Shown piece by piece: positions 48,508 through 57,132 of a DNA stretch of 64,000 bases. The stretch lies in the NCBI RefSeq assembly GCF_016424485.1, contig NZ_JAELUP010000003.1:114748-178747 (forward strand), written 5' to 3'. The stretch is from Paenibacillus roseus. GTDB lineage: Bacteria > Bacillota > Bacilli > Paenibacillales > Paenibacillaceae. Position 1 is the stretch's first letter, and every line of letters begins with the position of its first letter. Position numbers and translations under genes: made by a program. A model generated the notes under the pieces. It saw nothing but the letters and a program-made list of their open reading frames with translations. It searched no databases and had not been told where the DNA came from.

Positions 48508-48804
48508 ATGCTACAGCCTATCGCTTCACATCCGTATGTCAAGATCGAGCGGGGAGTCACTTCCAATCCTCAGGACATGATTGTCCATCAGCGGGTTATT
48601 GAACTGTATGAGACGAAGATTACAACCTGCCACCGCGAATTTTCAATTGGCGAAGTCCACGATATGTCATACCGCAAATTAGGGAAGGAAGGCGGTTTTT
48701 TGTACTTGCACACCAATCAGGGTGTGTTTCCCTATACGGTCAAGGATAACCCCATCGCGCTTATTCAGGCTTTCAAGCAGCTTATAGACAACATCAATAT
48801 CTGA
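48508..48804 (+). CDS. small hypothetical protein, 98 aa
   Basis: The 98-residue protein reads as a beta-rich fold with one C-terminal helix (NPIALIQAFKQLIDNI), like a PH-type or DUF1535-like small domain. The repeated TCHREFSIGEVHDMSYRKLG stretch could form a sheet. The function is unknown. ATG 48508 lies 9 bases after GGAGG; an upstream TTG overlaps that site. A terminator follows at 48853. Confidence 0.7.
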   Translation: MLQPIASHPYVKIERGVTSNPQDMIVHQRVIELYETKITTCHREFSIGEVHDMSYRKLGKEGGFLYLHTNQGVFPYTVKDNPIALIQAFKQLIDNINI

Positions 48805-48852
48805 GCAATACCGTGTGTATTCTTGCAATCACGAAGCTGTTTTTTAACAAAA

Positions 48853-48877
48853 GCGACTCCCAAATGAGTCGTTTTTT
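48853..48877 (+). terminator. rho-independent terminator
   Basis: GCGACTC (48853-48859) pairs with GAGTCGT (48866-48872) around a six-base loop, followed by a run of T. Confidence 0.8.
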
Positions 48878-49021
48878 GTCGTAGGCAGTTTAAGGTATTG
48901 TATTTTTATCTATTAAATCCAAATTTATTATTTACATCTTTTATTTGTTATTTTTTGTTGATATAATCAATATGCATCAAAAGAAAGGGGGTGTTTTATG
49001 TACGATTAAAAACATTGTTTT

Positions 49022-49035
49022 TGCAAGCGTTTACT
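49022..49035. promoter_or_regulatory. cre-like catabolite site upstream of the ThuA-CBM6 gene
   Basis: TGCAAGCGTTTACT matches the CcpA cre consensus closely. It lies about 60 bases after a TATAAT (48962-48967), within the likely leader of the secreted protein gene, a position that would give catabolite repression. Confidence 0.55.
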
Positions 49036-49087
49036 TTGAGTAACAGCCCCAAAGAGAATTTCAAAAAATGAATTGGAGGAAAGACAA

Positions 49088-50701
49088 ATGTCTATATTAA
49101 CGCCAAACAGCAAGCTGTTAGCACGGATCTTTGCCATCTGTTTAATTTTCATATTCATAGCTTCTTCTGTTCCTTACCGTACTAATACAGCAGCAGCCGC
49201 TCCACAATTTAAAGTCATCGCTTTTTACAATGGAACTTGGGATGCAGCCCATATAAGCTTTGTGAACGAGGCAAACCAGAGATTTCCCCAGTTGGCCAGC
49301 CAGTACAATTTTTCATACGAATCGACTACCGATTGGAGTAAATTGAATGCTTCCTATCTTTCCCAGTACAAGGTTGTCATTTTCTTAGATGGCGCACCCC
49401 CTGCCGCCCAAAGACCTGCATTTGAGCAATATATGAGAAATGGCGGAGGATGGCTAGGATTTCATGTCAGTGCTTTTACCACAAACCCTTCGTCATGGAA
49501 CTGGTACTATAACGAGTTTTTGGGGTCGGGAGCTTTTAAATCAAACACGTGGTTCCCAACGCCAGCTGTGTTGCGTCTCGAAAACAGTAACCATCCCGCT
49601 ACCAGTAATATGCCAGCAACATTCAAAACCCCCGCAAACGAATGGTACAGCTGGTCGGTTGATTTGCGCAACAAACCAGACATTGATATCCTATACTCCA
49701 TTGATCCTGTGAGTTTTCCCCTTGGAACTGACCCCAACCAATCTTGGTACAGTGGCTATTACCCTGTAGTTTGGACCAATAAAAATTATAAAATGATGTA
49801 TCTCAATGTGGGCCATAATCTTATGGACTACGCAACTAACACAACGAAATCCTTTACTTTTTCTGATGCGACTCAGAACAAACTGATTACGAACGCGATT
49901 TTATGGATGGGCGGCGGCCAACAGCCTAACACCACCTATAATGTACCTGGCACAATAGAAGCTGAAAACTATGCCAGCATGTCGGGAATACAAACCCAGG
50001 CTACTACCGATACAGGCGGTGGACTGAATGTAGGTTGGATCGATCCGGGAGATTGGCTGACGTATCGCATCAATGTTCCTGCTGCCAGTACGTATAAAAT
50101 AAGTTACAGGGTAGCAAGTCTAAATGGCGGAGGAACCATTCGAGCGGAAAATGGCACTACTAGTCAAGTATATGGTTCTGCCCAAGTTCCTTCTACTGGC
50201 GGTTGGCAGAACTGGACCACTATTTCCCATGATGTTAGTCTTCCTGCTGGGGAACAGATATTAAGATTGGCATTCCCCGCTGGAGGGTTTAATCTGAACT
50301 GGATTAGAATTGAAGACAAAACTATAAAAATTGAAGCAGAGGATTATATATCCAGTTATGGCGTTCAGAAGCAAGCCACAACAGATGTTGGGGGAGGGCA
50401 AAATGTCGGATGGATCGACCCTGGTGACTGGATGATTTATTCAACTCCAACCCCTCTTTCTCCTGGGACTTACACCATCAGCTACAGGGTAGCTAGCCCA
50501 AGTGGCAGTCAAATTCAATTTGAACGGGCTGGTGGAGGAGCAGTATTCGGTACCATTACAGTTCCAGCAACGGGAGGATGGCAGAACTGGACCACCATTT
50601 CCCACGATGTCGTACTTTCATCTACAGAACAGCAAATTGGTTTAGCGTTTCCTACCGTAGGAGGTTTAAATATCAATTGGTTTACAATTACCAAGAAGTA
50701 A
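49088..50701 (+). CDS. secreted ThuA-like domain protein with two CBM6 modules
   Basis: The 537-residue protein has a signal peptide (LLARIFAICLIFIFIASSV, cleavage near the AAAA at about residue 36), then a ThuA-like amidotransferase-fold domain (about 40-275: FKVIAFYNGTWDAAHISFVNEA, GGGWLGFHVSA, LNVGHNLMDY). Two similar CBM6-type beta-sandwiches follow (about 280-410 and 415-537), each starting with EAE(D/N)Y and holding VGWIDPGDW. CBM6 domains bind beta-glycans, so this is likely an extracellular polysaccharide-active or -binding protein. ATG 49088 follows GGAGGAAA. No other glycan gene is nearby. Confidence 0.85.
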   Translation: MSILTPNSKLLARIFAICLIFIFIASSVPYRTNTAAAAPQFKVIAFYNGTWDAAHISFVNEANQRFPQLASQYNFSYESTTDWSKLNASYLSQYKVVIFLDGAPPAAQRPAFEQYMRNGGGWLGFHVSAFTTNPSSWNWYYNEFLGSGAFKSNTWFPTPAVLRLENSNHPATSNMPATFKTPANEWYSWSVDLRNKPDIDILYSIDPVSFPLGTDPNQSWYSGYYPVVWTNKNYKMMYLNVGHNLMDYATNTTKSFTFSDATQNKLITNAILWMGGGQQPNTTYNVPGTIEAENYASMSGIQTQATTDTGGGLNVGWIDPGDWLTYRINVPAASTYKISYRVASLNGGGTIRAENGTTSQVYGSAQVPSTGGWQNWTTISHDVSLPAGEQILRLAFPAGGFNLNWIRIEDKTIKIEAEDYISSYGVQKQATTDVGGGQNVGWIDPGDWMIYSTPTPLSPGTYTISYRVASPSGSQIQFERAGGGAVFGTITVPATGGWQNWTTISHDVVLSSTEQQIGLAFPTVGGLNINWFTITKK

Positions 50702-51018
50702 TCGTTCTCTTAAAGAAATATTACCCTATCTTGCTGTCAAGTGGAAGAGGGCATTTTAGTATACTGTAAGCGTTTACCAAAAGTGATACGTGAACCAGCA
50801 ACAAACTAAAGAAAGCTTCTCCATAAACCAGGGGGTCAGTCCCCTTGTGGGAGAAGCTTTTTCTTTTACCGGAACAGCGAAGTTGGGAGCAGCTCATGGG
50901 TACCTCAGTACACGGCTCCCGTATGAACATACATATTTCGAAAAAATTCTCTATTACGACTTTGACAAATTGTTTATTTAGCAGTAGGATGTACAATAAA
51001 AAAGGAGAATTAGGCTTC
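50702..51018. promoter_or_regulatory. intergenic region with cre-like site, strong hairpin and the pdxK promoter
   Basis: A cre-like TGTAAGCGTTTACC lies at 50765-50778. AAAGCTTCTCC (50812-50822) pairs with GGAGAAGCTTT (50850-50860), with a further GGGG/CCCC pairing inside and a T-rich tail, forming a strong terminator. The pdxK promoter is TTGACA (50962-50967), 17 bases, TAGGAT (50985-50990). No extra gene is supported here. Confidence 0.65.
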
Positions 51019-51819
51019 ATGAGTATTCCTAAAACATTAACAATTGCCGGATCGGACACGAGCGGCGGGGCAGGCATTCAGGCCGACCTCAAAACCTTCC
51101 AGGAGCTTGGCGTCTACGGCATGACTGTATTGACAACTATCGTAGCTATGGAGCCTGAAACGTGGAACCATCAGGTGTATCCCGTTGAACTGCATATTGT
51201 AGAAGCGCAGCTCCGTACGGTATTGGACGGCATCGGCTTCGATGCAATGAAGACCGGGATGCTCGGCTCTACCGATATTATCGAGCTTGTGGCTTCCCAC
51301 TTGAAGCGGGCAGAACGTAAAGGAATTGTCATCGATCCTGTTATGGTGTGCAAAGGAACAGATGAAGTGCTGCAGCCGGAAAACACAGATGCGATGATTA
51401 AATATTTGATTCCAGGTGCCGATCTGGTAACGCCTAACCTGTTTGAAGCTTCGCAGTTGGCGAAGACCGGTCCGATCCGTTCGCGTGAGCAAATGCAGCA
51501 AGCCGCGGCTATTATTCAAGAGCAGGGAGCCAAGCATGTTCTGATCAAGGATCGCGGCGTTATTGAGCCCGGCCGTGCTATTGATCTGCTCTATGACGGG
51601 AGCGCCTTTGACTGGCATGAGGCTGATGTTGTAAAGACGACCTATACGCATGGGGCAGGCTGCACCACATCTGCTGCAGTAACAGCAGGGCTGGCAAAAG
51701 GACTGTCTGTCAAAGAGGCGGTTCGTGAAGGCAAAGCCTTCATCACCAAGGCAATTGCAGGCGGCTTCCCGCTGAATGAATTCGTCGGACCGACACTTCA
51801 TGCCGCTCATCGGCTTTAG
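51019..51819 (+). CDS. pdxK: pyridoxine/pyridoxal/pyridoxamine kinase, PdxK of the ThiD-like Bacillus type
   Basis: The 266-residue ribokinase-fold protein has TIAGSDTSGGAGIQADLKTF near the N-terminus, GFDAMKTGML, VIDPVMVCKGTDEVL, TPNLFEAS and the anion-hole motif THGAGCTTSAAVTAGLAKG. It is closer to Bacillus PdxK than to ThiD of thiamine operons, judging by the VCKG and TYTHGAGC sequences, and no thiamine genes surround it. ATG 51019 follows AAAGGAG by about 11 bases. It phosphorylates vitamin B6 forms for salvage, and several PLP enzymes are encoded in the window. Confidence 0.85.
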   Translation: MSIPKTLTIAGSDTSGGAGIQADLKTFQELGVYGMTVLTTIVAMEPETWNHQVYPVELHIVEAQLRTVLDGIGFDAMKTGMLGSTDIIELVASHLKRAERKGIVIDPVMVCKGTDEVLQPENTDAMIKYLIPGADLVTPNLFEASQLAKTGPIRSREQMQQAAAIIQEQGAKHVLIKDRGVIEPGRAIDLLYDGSAFDWHEADVVKTTYTHGAGCTTSAAVTAGLAKGLSVKEAVREGKAFITKAIAGGFPLNEFVGPTLHAAHRL

Positions 51820-51860
51820 CTTTAAGCCGATTTGAACGAATTTAGGCTACATTCGCGAGC

Positions 51861-51930
51861 CGAGCAATGATAAGTTTGAGAACAAAGGCTGTATCGCGGC
51901 AGAATATTTCTGCTGCTGTGCAGCCTGTTT
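51861..51930. repeat. 70-bp direct repeat, copy 1 (terminator-like)
   Basis: It is identical at 67 of 70 positions to 52693-52762. It contains AGGCTG and CAGCCT arms with an inner GCAGAA/TTCTGC hairpin, so each copy folds like an intrinsic terminator. This copy lies after pdxK. Confidence 0.8.
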
Positions 51931-52079
51931 GTTGTGTCCATGATCCACCAGTCCAATGTAAAATTGGGCAATTTCATTCTTTTAGGCATATTAGGGGTGG
52001 TATTCCGCGTACAAATTTCAAGGTACTGAACTTCGTCATCAACCAAGTTGATGAGAACAAATTTTAAGGAGGAATTGCA

Positions 52080-52646
52080 ATGAAATTCAAAAAAGTCTTT
52101 TATCTAATGCTTGTATTGACCATGATGATGACGACTTCCGCGTATGCTGCGGGTAATGAGGAAGCACAGAGCGGAACCGGTCCTGAAGGCGTCGCAGTAA
52201 ATGTTCTAAACCTGGCAGATGGGAAGCTCACGACTTTGGATGAAAATGGCGTTGAAACGGTATCGTACTTAACCGAGGAACAAATTGCAGAAAAGCTTGC
52301 TGAGGCTGAAGCAGCCTCGGCTAATCAAATAGGGGCAAGGGCTGTAAATACGACTCAATATGTATCTATCCCTAGAGAGATCGATGGCAATCAGGCAGTG
52401 TCTATCGGAAATTTCAACACATATCCACATTATAATTTATACGTTCACGTGGTTTATTTGAGCTATGTGACAAACATGAATATTATTCTGGAGAGCCCGG
52501 ATGGCAGCCGTGTCTGGAGGGAGAACGTTAGTCAGGGGCAGGTGGTTTGGTTCAACATAAACAATCCAAGCCTGAATTATAAAATCAAAGTGAGCACAAA
52601 CGGAAACCTTGTAGGTGCCGGAGCGTTAAAAATATATTCAACATAA
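52080..52646 (+). CDS. small secreted protein of unknown function
   Basis: The 188-residue protein has a clear signal peptide (FYLMLVLTMMMTTSAYA, cleavage after AYA at about residue 23), an acidic helical stretch (LTEEQIAEKLAEAEAASANQ) and a C-terminal beta-rich domain of about 90 residues (VSIGNFNTYPHYNLYVHVVY, ILESPDGSRVWRENV). I do not recognise the family. ATG 52080 follows AAGGAGG by 7 bases. The gene is bracketed by two copies of a 70-bp terminator-like repeat. Confidence 0.75.
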   Translation: MKFKKVFYLMLVLTMMMTTSAYAAGNEEAQSGTGPEGVAVNVLNLADGKLTTLDENGVETVSYLTEEQIAEKLAEAEAASANQIGARAVNTTQYVSIPREIDGNQAVSIGNFNTYPHYNLYVHVVYLSYVTNMNIILESPDGSRVWRENVSQGQVVWFNINNPSLNYKIKVSTNGNLVGAGALKIYST

Positions 52647-52692
52647 ATTTAAATATCTCCAATCTTGCCGAAAGGCTAATCTGCTGGCTTTT

Positions 52693-52762
52693 CGAGCAAT
52701 GATGAGTTTGAGAACAAAGGCTGTATAACGGCAGAATATTTCTGCTGCTGTGCAGCCTGTTT
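52693..52762. repeat. 70-bp direct repeat, copy 2 (terminator-like)
   Basis: Second copy, 832 bases from the first with three mismatches. It lies between the secreted protein gene and the converging cyd operon and can act as a terminator in both directions. Confidence 0.8.
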
Positions 52763-52779
52763 TATATTTTTCATCCAAC

Positions 52780-52875
52780 CTACATGAAATAACGTACAGC
52801 AGATATTAGCATAATCACTGCAATGCCAAAACATAACCGCATCAACCATTTATCTTGACGGTCAAATATATTCAT
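52780..52875 (-). CDS. 31-codon single-pass membrane protein, candidate third subunit of the bd-type oxidase
   Basis: ATG 52875 overlaps the cydB stop (ATGA) and is 7 bases after AAAGGAG. The 31-residue product is an amphipathic start (MNIFDRQDKWLMRL) followed by one hydrophobic helix (CFGIAVIMLISAV), the layout of CydX/CydS-type small subunits encoded at the 3' end of cyd operons. The sequence is not one I can match to a known CydX or CydS, so the role is inferred from position, size and topology. Confidence 0.65.
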   Translation of the reverse strand: MNIFDRQDKWLMRLCFGIAVIMLISAVRYFM

Positions 52876-53888
52876 TGCGTTTCTCCTTTCACATAGCTCG
52901 CATTGAACAGGAATAGCCGAAGCAACAGTGTCAGCGCCGGAATCAGCAATGCAAGTCCTGCTATAAATGCGATAACCAAAGCGCGTCCCATTACCGGATT
53001 GGTAACACTGCTTGAAAGCGTCAAATACGGATAGAGCAGGTAAGGCAGATGGGAGATCCCGTACCCAAAGAAAGCAAATGCAAACTGGAGCATAACCAGA
53101 ATAAAGGCTGTTCCATATTTTTTGCGGTGCCAAATCAGCCATATGGCAATGATAAAGCTGACCAGTGATAGTGCGAACATCCACCATACATTGAGGGTGT
53201 GCTGAAAGTGTTCCCGGTTATGGTTTCGCAGCGCAATAAATACGAATAAGCTGGAAATTATTGTTGGCACGCCGCCCCATATTGCGAACGTTCGCAGCCA
53301 TTCGAGCGCCTGCTTGTCCCCCGCATAACTCGCATAATACGTTAGAAATGTTGAACTGATAAACAACACGCTGGAAACAGCTAAAAATACAACCGCCCAT
53401 GAATAGTCGCTAAAGAACAACTCTTCCATAAGCAGAGATACAGAGCCATCCCCAACCGTTAAAAAACCGCCCTCCGAAATGGTAAACACCGTCGATAGGG
53501 CTGCCGGAATGAATAGGCCGGTTGCTCCATAAGCCAGAAGATACAGATTGCTTTTGGGGGCCCCGTAATTGGCAAAAGCGTAGAACGAGCCTCGAATTGC
53601 CAGGAGAATCAGGGCAATGCTGCCAGGGATGAGCAGGGCGGTGCCGTAGTAGTATGCGGTCTCAGGGAAAAAGCCGACAATGCCGACGAAAAAGAAGACC
53701 AGAAAAACATTGGTCACTTCCCAGACCGGTGATAGATATCTCGAAATGACCGGGCCAATCACAGTATCAATTCCGATTACCCTGCCGTAATAGGCATAAA
53801 ATCCGGCCCCAAAATCGATGGAGGCCACGATTAGGTAGCCGTACAGGAAGACCCATAGAACCGTGATCCCAATCTGCTCAATTGTCAT
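52872..53888 (-). CDS. cydB: cytochrome bd-type oxidase subunit II
   Basis: The 338-residue protein has eight to nine predicted helices and the CydB patterns GAGFYAYYGRVIG near residue 25, SRYLSPVWEVTNVFLVFFFV and GYGISHLPYLLYP. It partners CydA in the membrane, oxidising quinol and reducing oxygen. ATG 53888 follows AAGGAG by about 8 bases and lies 13 bases after the cydA stop. A longer reading into cydA is rejected. Confidence 0.88.
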   Translation of the reverse strand: MTIEQIGITVLWVFLYGYLIVASIDFGAGFYAYYGRVIGIDTVIGPVISRYLSPVWEVTNVFLVFFFVGIVGFFPETAYYYGTALLIPGSIALILLAIRGSFYAFANYGAPKSNLYLLAYGATGLFIPAALSTVFTISEGGFLTVGDGSVSLLMEELFFSDYSWAVVFLAVSSVLFISSTFLTYYASYAGDKQALEWLRTFAIWGGVPTIISSLFVFIALRNHNREHFQHTLNVWWMFALSLVSFIIAIWLIWHRKKYGTAFILVMLQFAFAFFGYGISHLPYLLYPYLTLSSSVTNPVMGRALVIAFIAGLALLIPALTLLLRLFLFNASYVKGETQ

Positions 53889-53901
53889 CTGTATCTTCTC
53901 C

Positions 53902-55230
53902 TTACAAAATAATTCGGCGTTCTTCAAGCTCCAGTTCGGCAGGTTTATTGCGGAACAGCCGGCTTAGCACTACAAGGCAAACAATCCCCAACAAGAGATA
54001 CAAGGCGGCGAACAGCCAGAAGGTAATCGGGGTATTGGGGTTCGTCGTAGCTGCTTCGGCTACACGCATGTAGCCTCTTAATATCCACGGTTGTCTGCCG
54101 ACTTCCGCGTAGAACCAGCCCAACTCGATCGCCATCAGGGCGAATGGACCGCCTGCAAGAATGGCTCCCAACATCCAGCGGTTGTAGGCATTCCAACGCT
54201 TCACTCTGCTGATGAGCAGAAACAACACGGGTACGGCCAGCAAGTAGAATCCGATTCCGACCATGGCATCAAATAAATAATGGACATAAAGCGGGGGCCA
54301 CTCGTCCCGTGGAAACTCATTCAAACCGACAACAACACCATTGGGATCATACGAGGTCAACAGGCTAAGCCCATTAGGAATCGTAATGGCTCCAGTAATC
54401 TCATGGGTAACAGGGTCCAATCGTCCTCCAATGACCAAGGCTGCTCGACTGCCTGTCTCGAAATGCCATTCGGCTGCCGCGAGCTTCTCAGGCTGCTTCT
54501 CGAACAGAAATTTAGCGGAAATATCTCCGATCAATATCGTAGCCGCCGCCAGTACAAGTCCGGTTATCATATTGAGACGGATGGATTTTTTATTGTAATC
54601 GTTATTCCTCCCCCTAAGCATGGAAAAGGCTGCAATCATGCCGAGTACAAATGCAGATGTCAGATAGGCTGAGGACAAGACATGCGCCACCTTGGAGGGG
54701 GTAGCCGGATTGAACATGGCTGCGAGCGGGTCGAGGTTAATCAATTTGCCATTCTCAAGCGTAAAGCCCTGTGGAGTATTCATAAAAGCATTGACCATTG
54801 TAATAAACAATGCGGATGCCGATGACCCCACTATAATCGGGAGCGTAAGCAGCCAATGCCGATACGGATTGGAGAACCGGTTCCATGTATACAGATAGAT
54901 GCCAAGAAAAATAGCTTCGAAGAAGAATGCAAAGGTCTCCAAAAAGAGGGGGAGGCTGACGACATTCCCTGCAAACCGCATGAATTCCGGCCACAGCAAG
55001 CTAAGCTGGAGGCCGATGCATGTTCCGGTCACAACACCTACGGCTACCGTAATGACGAAACCTCGCGTCCATCGTCTTGCCATGAGCGTGTAATGGGGAT
55101 CGTTCTTTCGAATACCGATCCATTCGGCAATGGAAATGAAAATAGGGATGCCCACTCCGATGGTTGCAAACAGAATATGAAATGCCAGTGTCATCTCCGT
55201 CAAGTAACGGCTCCAATTCAGCTCGCTCAT
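53902..55230 (-). CDS. cydA: cytochrome bd-type oxidase subunit I
   Basis: The 442-residue protein has nine predicted helices. The haem-ligand region is present: an N-terminal EMTLAFHILFATIGVG with the conserved His, FFFEAIFLGIYLYTW (Glu of the d-haem region), and GWFYAEVGRQPWILRGYMR, the quinol-pocket motif. The Q-loop is short, as in Firmicutes and the cyanide-insensitive branch. ATG 55230 follows AAGGAGAGG. It leads the cydA-cydB-small subunit operon. Confidence 0.9.
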   Translation of the reverse strand: MSELNWSRYLTEMTLAFHILFATIGVGIPIFISIAEWIGIRKNDPHYTLMARRWTRGFVITVAVGVVTGTCIGLQLSLLWPEFMRFAGNVVSLPLFLETFAFFFEAIFLGIYLYTWNRFSNPYRHWLLTLPIIVGSSASALFITMVNAFMNTPQGFTLENGKLINLDPLAAMFNPATPSKVAHVLSSAYLTSAFVLGMIAAFSMLRGRNNDYNKKSIRLNMITGLVLAAATILIGDISAKFLFEKQPEKLAAAEWHFETGSRAALVIGGRLDPVTHEITGAITIPNGLSLLTSYDPNGVVVGLNEFPRDEWPPLYVHYLFDAMVGIGFYLLAVPVLFLLISRVKRWNAYNRWMLGAILAGGPFALMAIELGWFYAEVGRQPWILRGYMRVAEAATTNPNTPITFWLFAALYLLLGIVCLVVLSRLFRNKPAELELEERRIIL

Positions 55231-55346
55231 TCAAACCTCTCCTTGTTTCCATCAGGAATGTATGTCTAAATGTCCATTTATTAACATGCCGGACTTTTCC
55301 AAAAGTATACATGGTTATTCGATTTGATTTTATAGTCAAGATTTTG

Positions 55347-55375
55347 TTGACAGATGATAGAGATATGCATATACT
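55347..55375 (+). promoter_or_regulatory. sigma-A promoter of the azoreductase gene
   Basis: TTGACA (55347-55352), 17-base spacer, TATACT (55370-55375). About 130 bases of leader follow, containing GTTAATTAAC (a perfect palindrome) and a TAAGTTGA/TCAACTTA hairpin, either of which may be regulatory. Confidence 0.7.
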
Positions 55376-55509
55376 TATCCATGTAGTTAATTAACCATTT
55401 TGTTAAATATGATTGAAAGAATAGCCCCTATGTAAGTTGAACGAAAGAAACCTTCTCTCAACTTATCAATGTGCTTTTCAAAAAAACTAAACAAGGCAGG
55501 TAATTAGAA

Positions 55510-56151
55510 ATGACAACCGTATTGTATATTACAGCAAACCCGGGCAATGAGGAGACTTCTTACAGCTTGGGCGTGGGGCAAGAATTCGTGAAGACATACC
55601 AAAGCGCTAACCCGGAAGATGAAGTCATTCACCTTGATTTGTTCAAAATGGGGATTCCGCAGTTGGATAGCGATATTTTTTCAGGATGGGGAAAGATGAG
55701 TACAGGTATGCCATTTAATGAGTTAACAGACATAGAGAAGGAAAAGATTTCTAGATTGGCTGAACTTGTGGATCAATTTATTGCTGCAGATAAGTATGTG
55801 TTTGTGAACCCGATCTGGAATTTCTCCTTCCCAACCGTGATGAAGGCTTATCTGGATGCGTTGTGTGTCGCGGGAAAAACGTTTCGATATGTTTCCGGGA
55901 AGGGGAGAGTCGGCTTGCTGCAAGATAAAAAGGCTATTCATATTCAAGCCAGCGGAAGTGTATTATCACAAGGATCAGCATATGCTGACTGGGAAATGGG
56001 ACACCGGCATTTGAGTGTTATCATGGAGTTTTTCGGAATTTCCGAGTTTGAAGGCATCTTTGTCGAAGGGACGGCAGCAGCTCCGGAACAAGCCCGGAAG
56101 ATTAAAGAAGATGCTGTACAAAAAGCCCACAAAATAGCCAGTAGTTTCTGA
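55510..56151 (+). CDS. azoR: FMN-dependent NADH azoreductase
   Basis: The 213-residue flavodoxin-fold protein has the FMN-binding loop at the N-terminus (YITANPGNEETSYSLGVGQEF), NPIWNFSFPTVMKAYLDALC and the later ASGSVLSQGS. It fits the AzoR/FMN quinone reductase family that detoxifies azo dyes and quinones using NADH. ATG 55510 is within a weak AGG-containing leader. Next to an ArsR-family regulator it may belong to an electrophile-stress response, but no operator was identified. Confidence 0.87.
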   Translation: MTTVLYITANPGNEETSYSLGVGQEFVKTYQSANPEDEVIHLDLFKMGIPQLDSDIFSGWGKMSTGMPFNELTDIEKEKISRLAELVDQFIAADKYVFVNPIWNFSFPTVMKAYLDALCVAGKTFRYVSGKGRVGLLQDKKAIHIQASGSVLSQGSAYADWEMGHRHLSVIMEFFGISEFEGIFVEGTAAAPEQARKIKEDAVQKAHKIASSF

Positions 56152-56181
56152 CGGATCTATGGAGTGCGTTAGCAGGCCAGC

Positions 56182-56210
56182 TTGACAGTGAAATGTACCC
56201 GATTTATAAT
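56182..56210 (+). promoter_or_regulatory. perfect sigma-A promoter abutting the ArsR-family start
   Basis: TTGACA (56182-56187), 17-base spacer, TATAAT (56205-56210). The ATG at 56218 begins 8 bases after the -10, at or next to the expected transcription start, with no ribosome site between. Confidence 0.75.
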
Positions 56211-56217
56211 TAAATAC

Positions 56218-56556
56218 ATGGTTAAATATAACGATGAATTATTAAATGATGTGTTTCATGTTCTTTCCGACCCTACACGCAGAGAGATCATCCGACGTTT
56301 GGCGGATGGAGAAATGACGGTAATGAGTCTTGCCGAGCCATTTGAAATGTCACTACCCGCAATTTCGAAGCATCTCAAAGTTTTGGAAACGGCAGGGGTT
56401 GTTTCCAAGAGAAAGGAAGGAACGTTTCGTTATTATAATGTGAACCCCGACGTTGTGGATCGTGCCAAGGAATGGTTAATAGATTTAAGTAAGTTCTGGC
56501 CGGAGCAGCTCATTAACCTTGAGCATTTTCTAGACCAAAACACTAAAAACCGTTAA
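56218..56556 (+). CDS. ArsR/SmtB-family transcriptional regulator, apparently leaderless
   Basis: The 112-residue winged-helix protein has the ArsR layout: FHVLSDPTRREIIRRLADGE, then the recognition helix LPAISKHLKVLETAGVVSKR and the wing EGTFRYYNVN. It lacks the Cys pairs of metal sensors, so it is more like the SdpR/AHSA1-associated group. It is followed 14 bases later by an SRPBCC gene, a common pairing. The start is defined by a perfect promoter whose expected transcription start coincides with the ATG. Confidence 0.85.
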   Translation: MVKYNDELLNDVFHVLSDPTRREIIRRLADGEMTVMSLAEPFEMSLPAISKHLKVLETAGVVSKRKEGTFRYYNVNPDVVDRAKEWLIDLSKFWPEQLINLEHFLDQNTKNR

Positions 56557-56570
56557 CGGAGGCGCTATTC

Positions 56571-57017
56571 ATGATCACAATGCAAAATGGAAAGCATCTG
56601 CTGGACGTTCACCATATTTACCGTGCAGACAGAGCAACAGTCTACCAGGCCTGGACAGTCAAGGAGCAATTAGAACAATGGTGGGGTGTGAAAGGATTCA
56701 AGACAACGATTGAACGGATGGATGTTTCGCCAGGGGGGATGTACAGATTTGCCATGCAAGCCCCGAATGGCTTCGTTCACACATTAGAGGGTCATTATGT
56801 GGAGATCATCCCAAATGAGAAACTGTCGTTTACCTGGAACTGGGTGAATGAGGCGGATGCGGACGAAACGCTGGTCACCATTCATTTTGTCGATAAGGGT
56901 GGTCAAACAGAGCTTATTCTGAACCACGCCAACTTCACTACCTTGAAAGCAGCGAAAAGGCATAATAATAACTGGAAGAGTGCTTTGGAAAATGGCTTGA
57001 GCGATTATGTGCACTAA
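56571..57017 (+). CDS. SRPBCC/AHSA1-domain protein
   Basis: The 148-residue protein has the START-like pattern of the AHSA1 family: IYRADRATVYQAWTVKEQLE, WWGVKGF, GGMYRFAM, EGHYVEIIPNEKLSFTW and a C-terminal helix with W. The family binds hydrophobic ligands or acts in stress tolerance. It starts 14 bases after the ArsR-family stop with CGGAGG upstream, so both form an operon that ends at the terminator at 57064. Confidence 0.85.
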   Translation: MITMQNGKHLLDVHHIYRADRATVYQAWTVKEQLEQWWGVKGFKTTIERMDVSPGGMYRFAMQAPNGFVHTLEGHYVEIIPNEKLSFTWNWVNEADADETLVTIHFVDKGGQTELILNHANFTTLKAAKRHNNNWKSALENGLSDYVH

Positions 57018-57063
57018 CCCCACAGCAGTATGAGCTTTAGTTGACCGGAATGTATTCACAGTG

Positions 57064-57111
57064 AGACTGCAAGCTCTTGTCATGATGGACAAAAGCTTGC
57101 AGTCTTTTTTT
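57064..57111 (+). terminator. rho-independent terminator
   Basis: AGACTGCAAGCT (57064-57075) pairs with AGCTTGCAGTCT (57094-57105), followed by seven T. Confidence 0.85.
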
Positions 57112-57132
57112 AAAAAATAAGCATGCCTGAAA

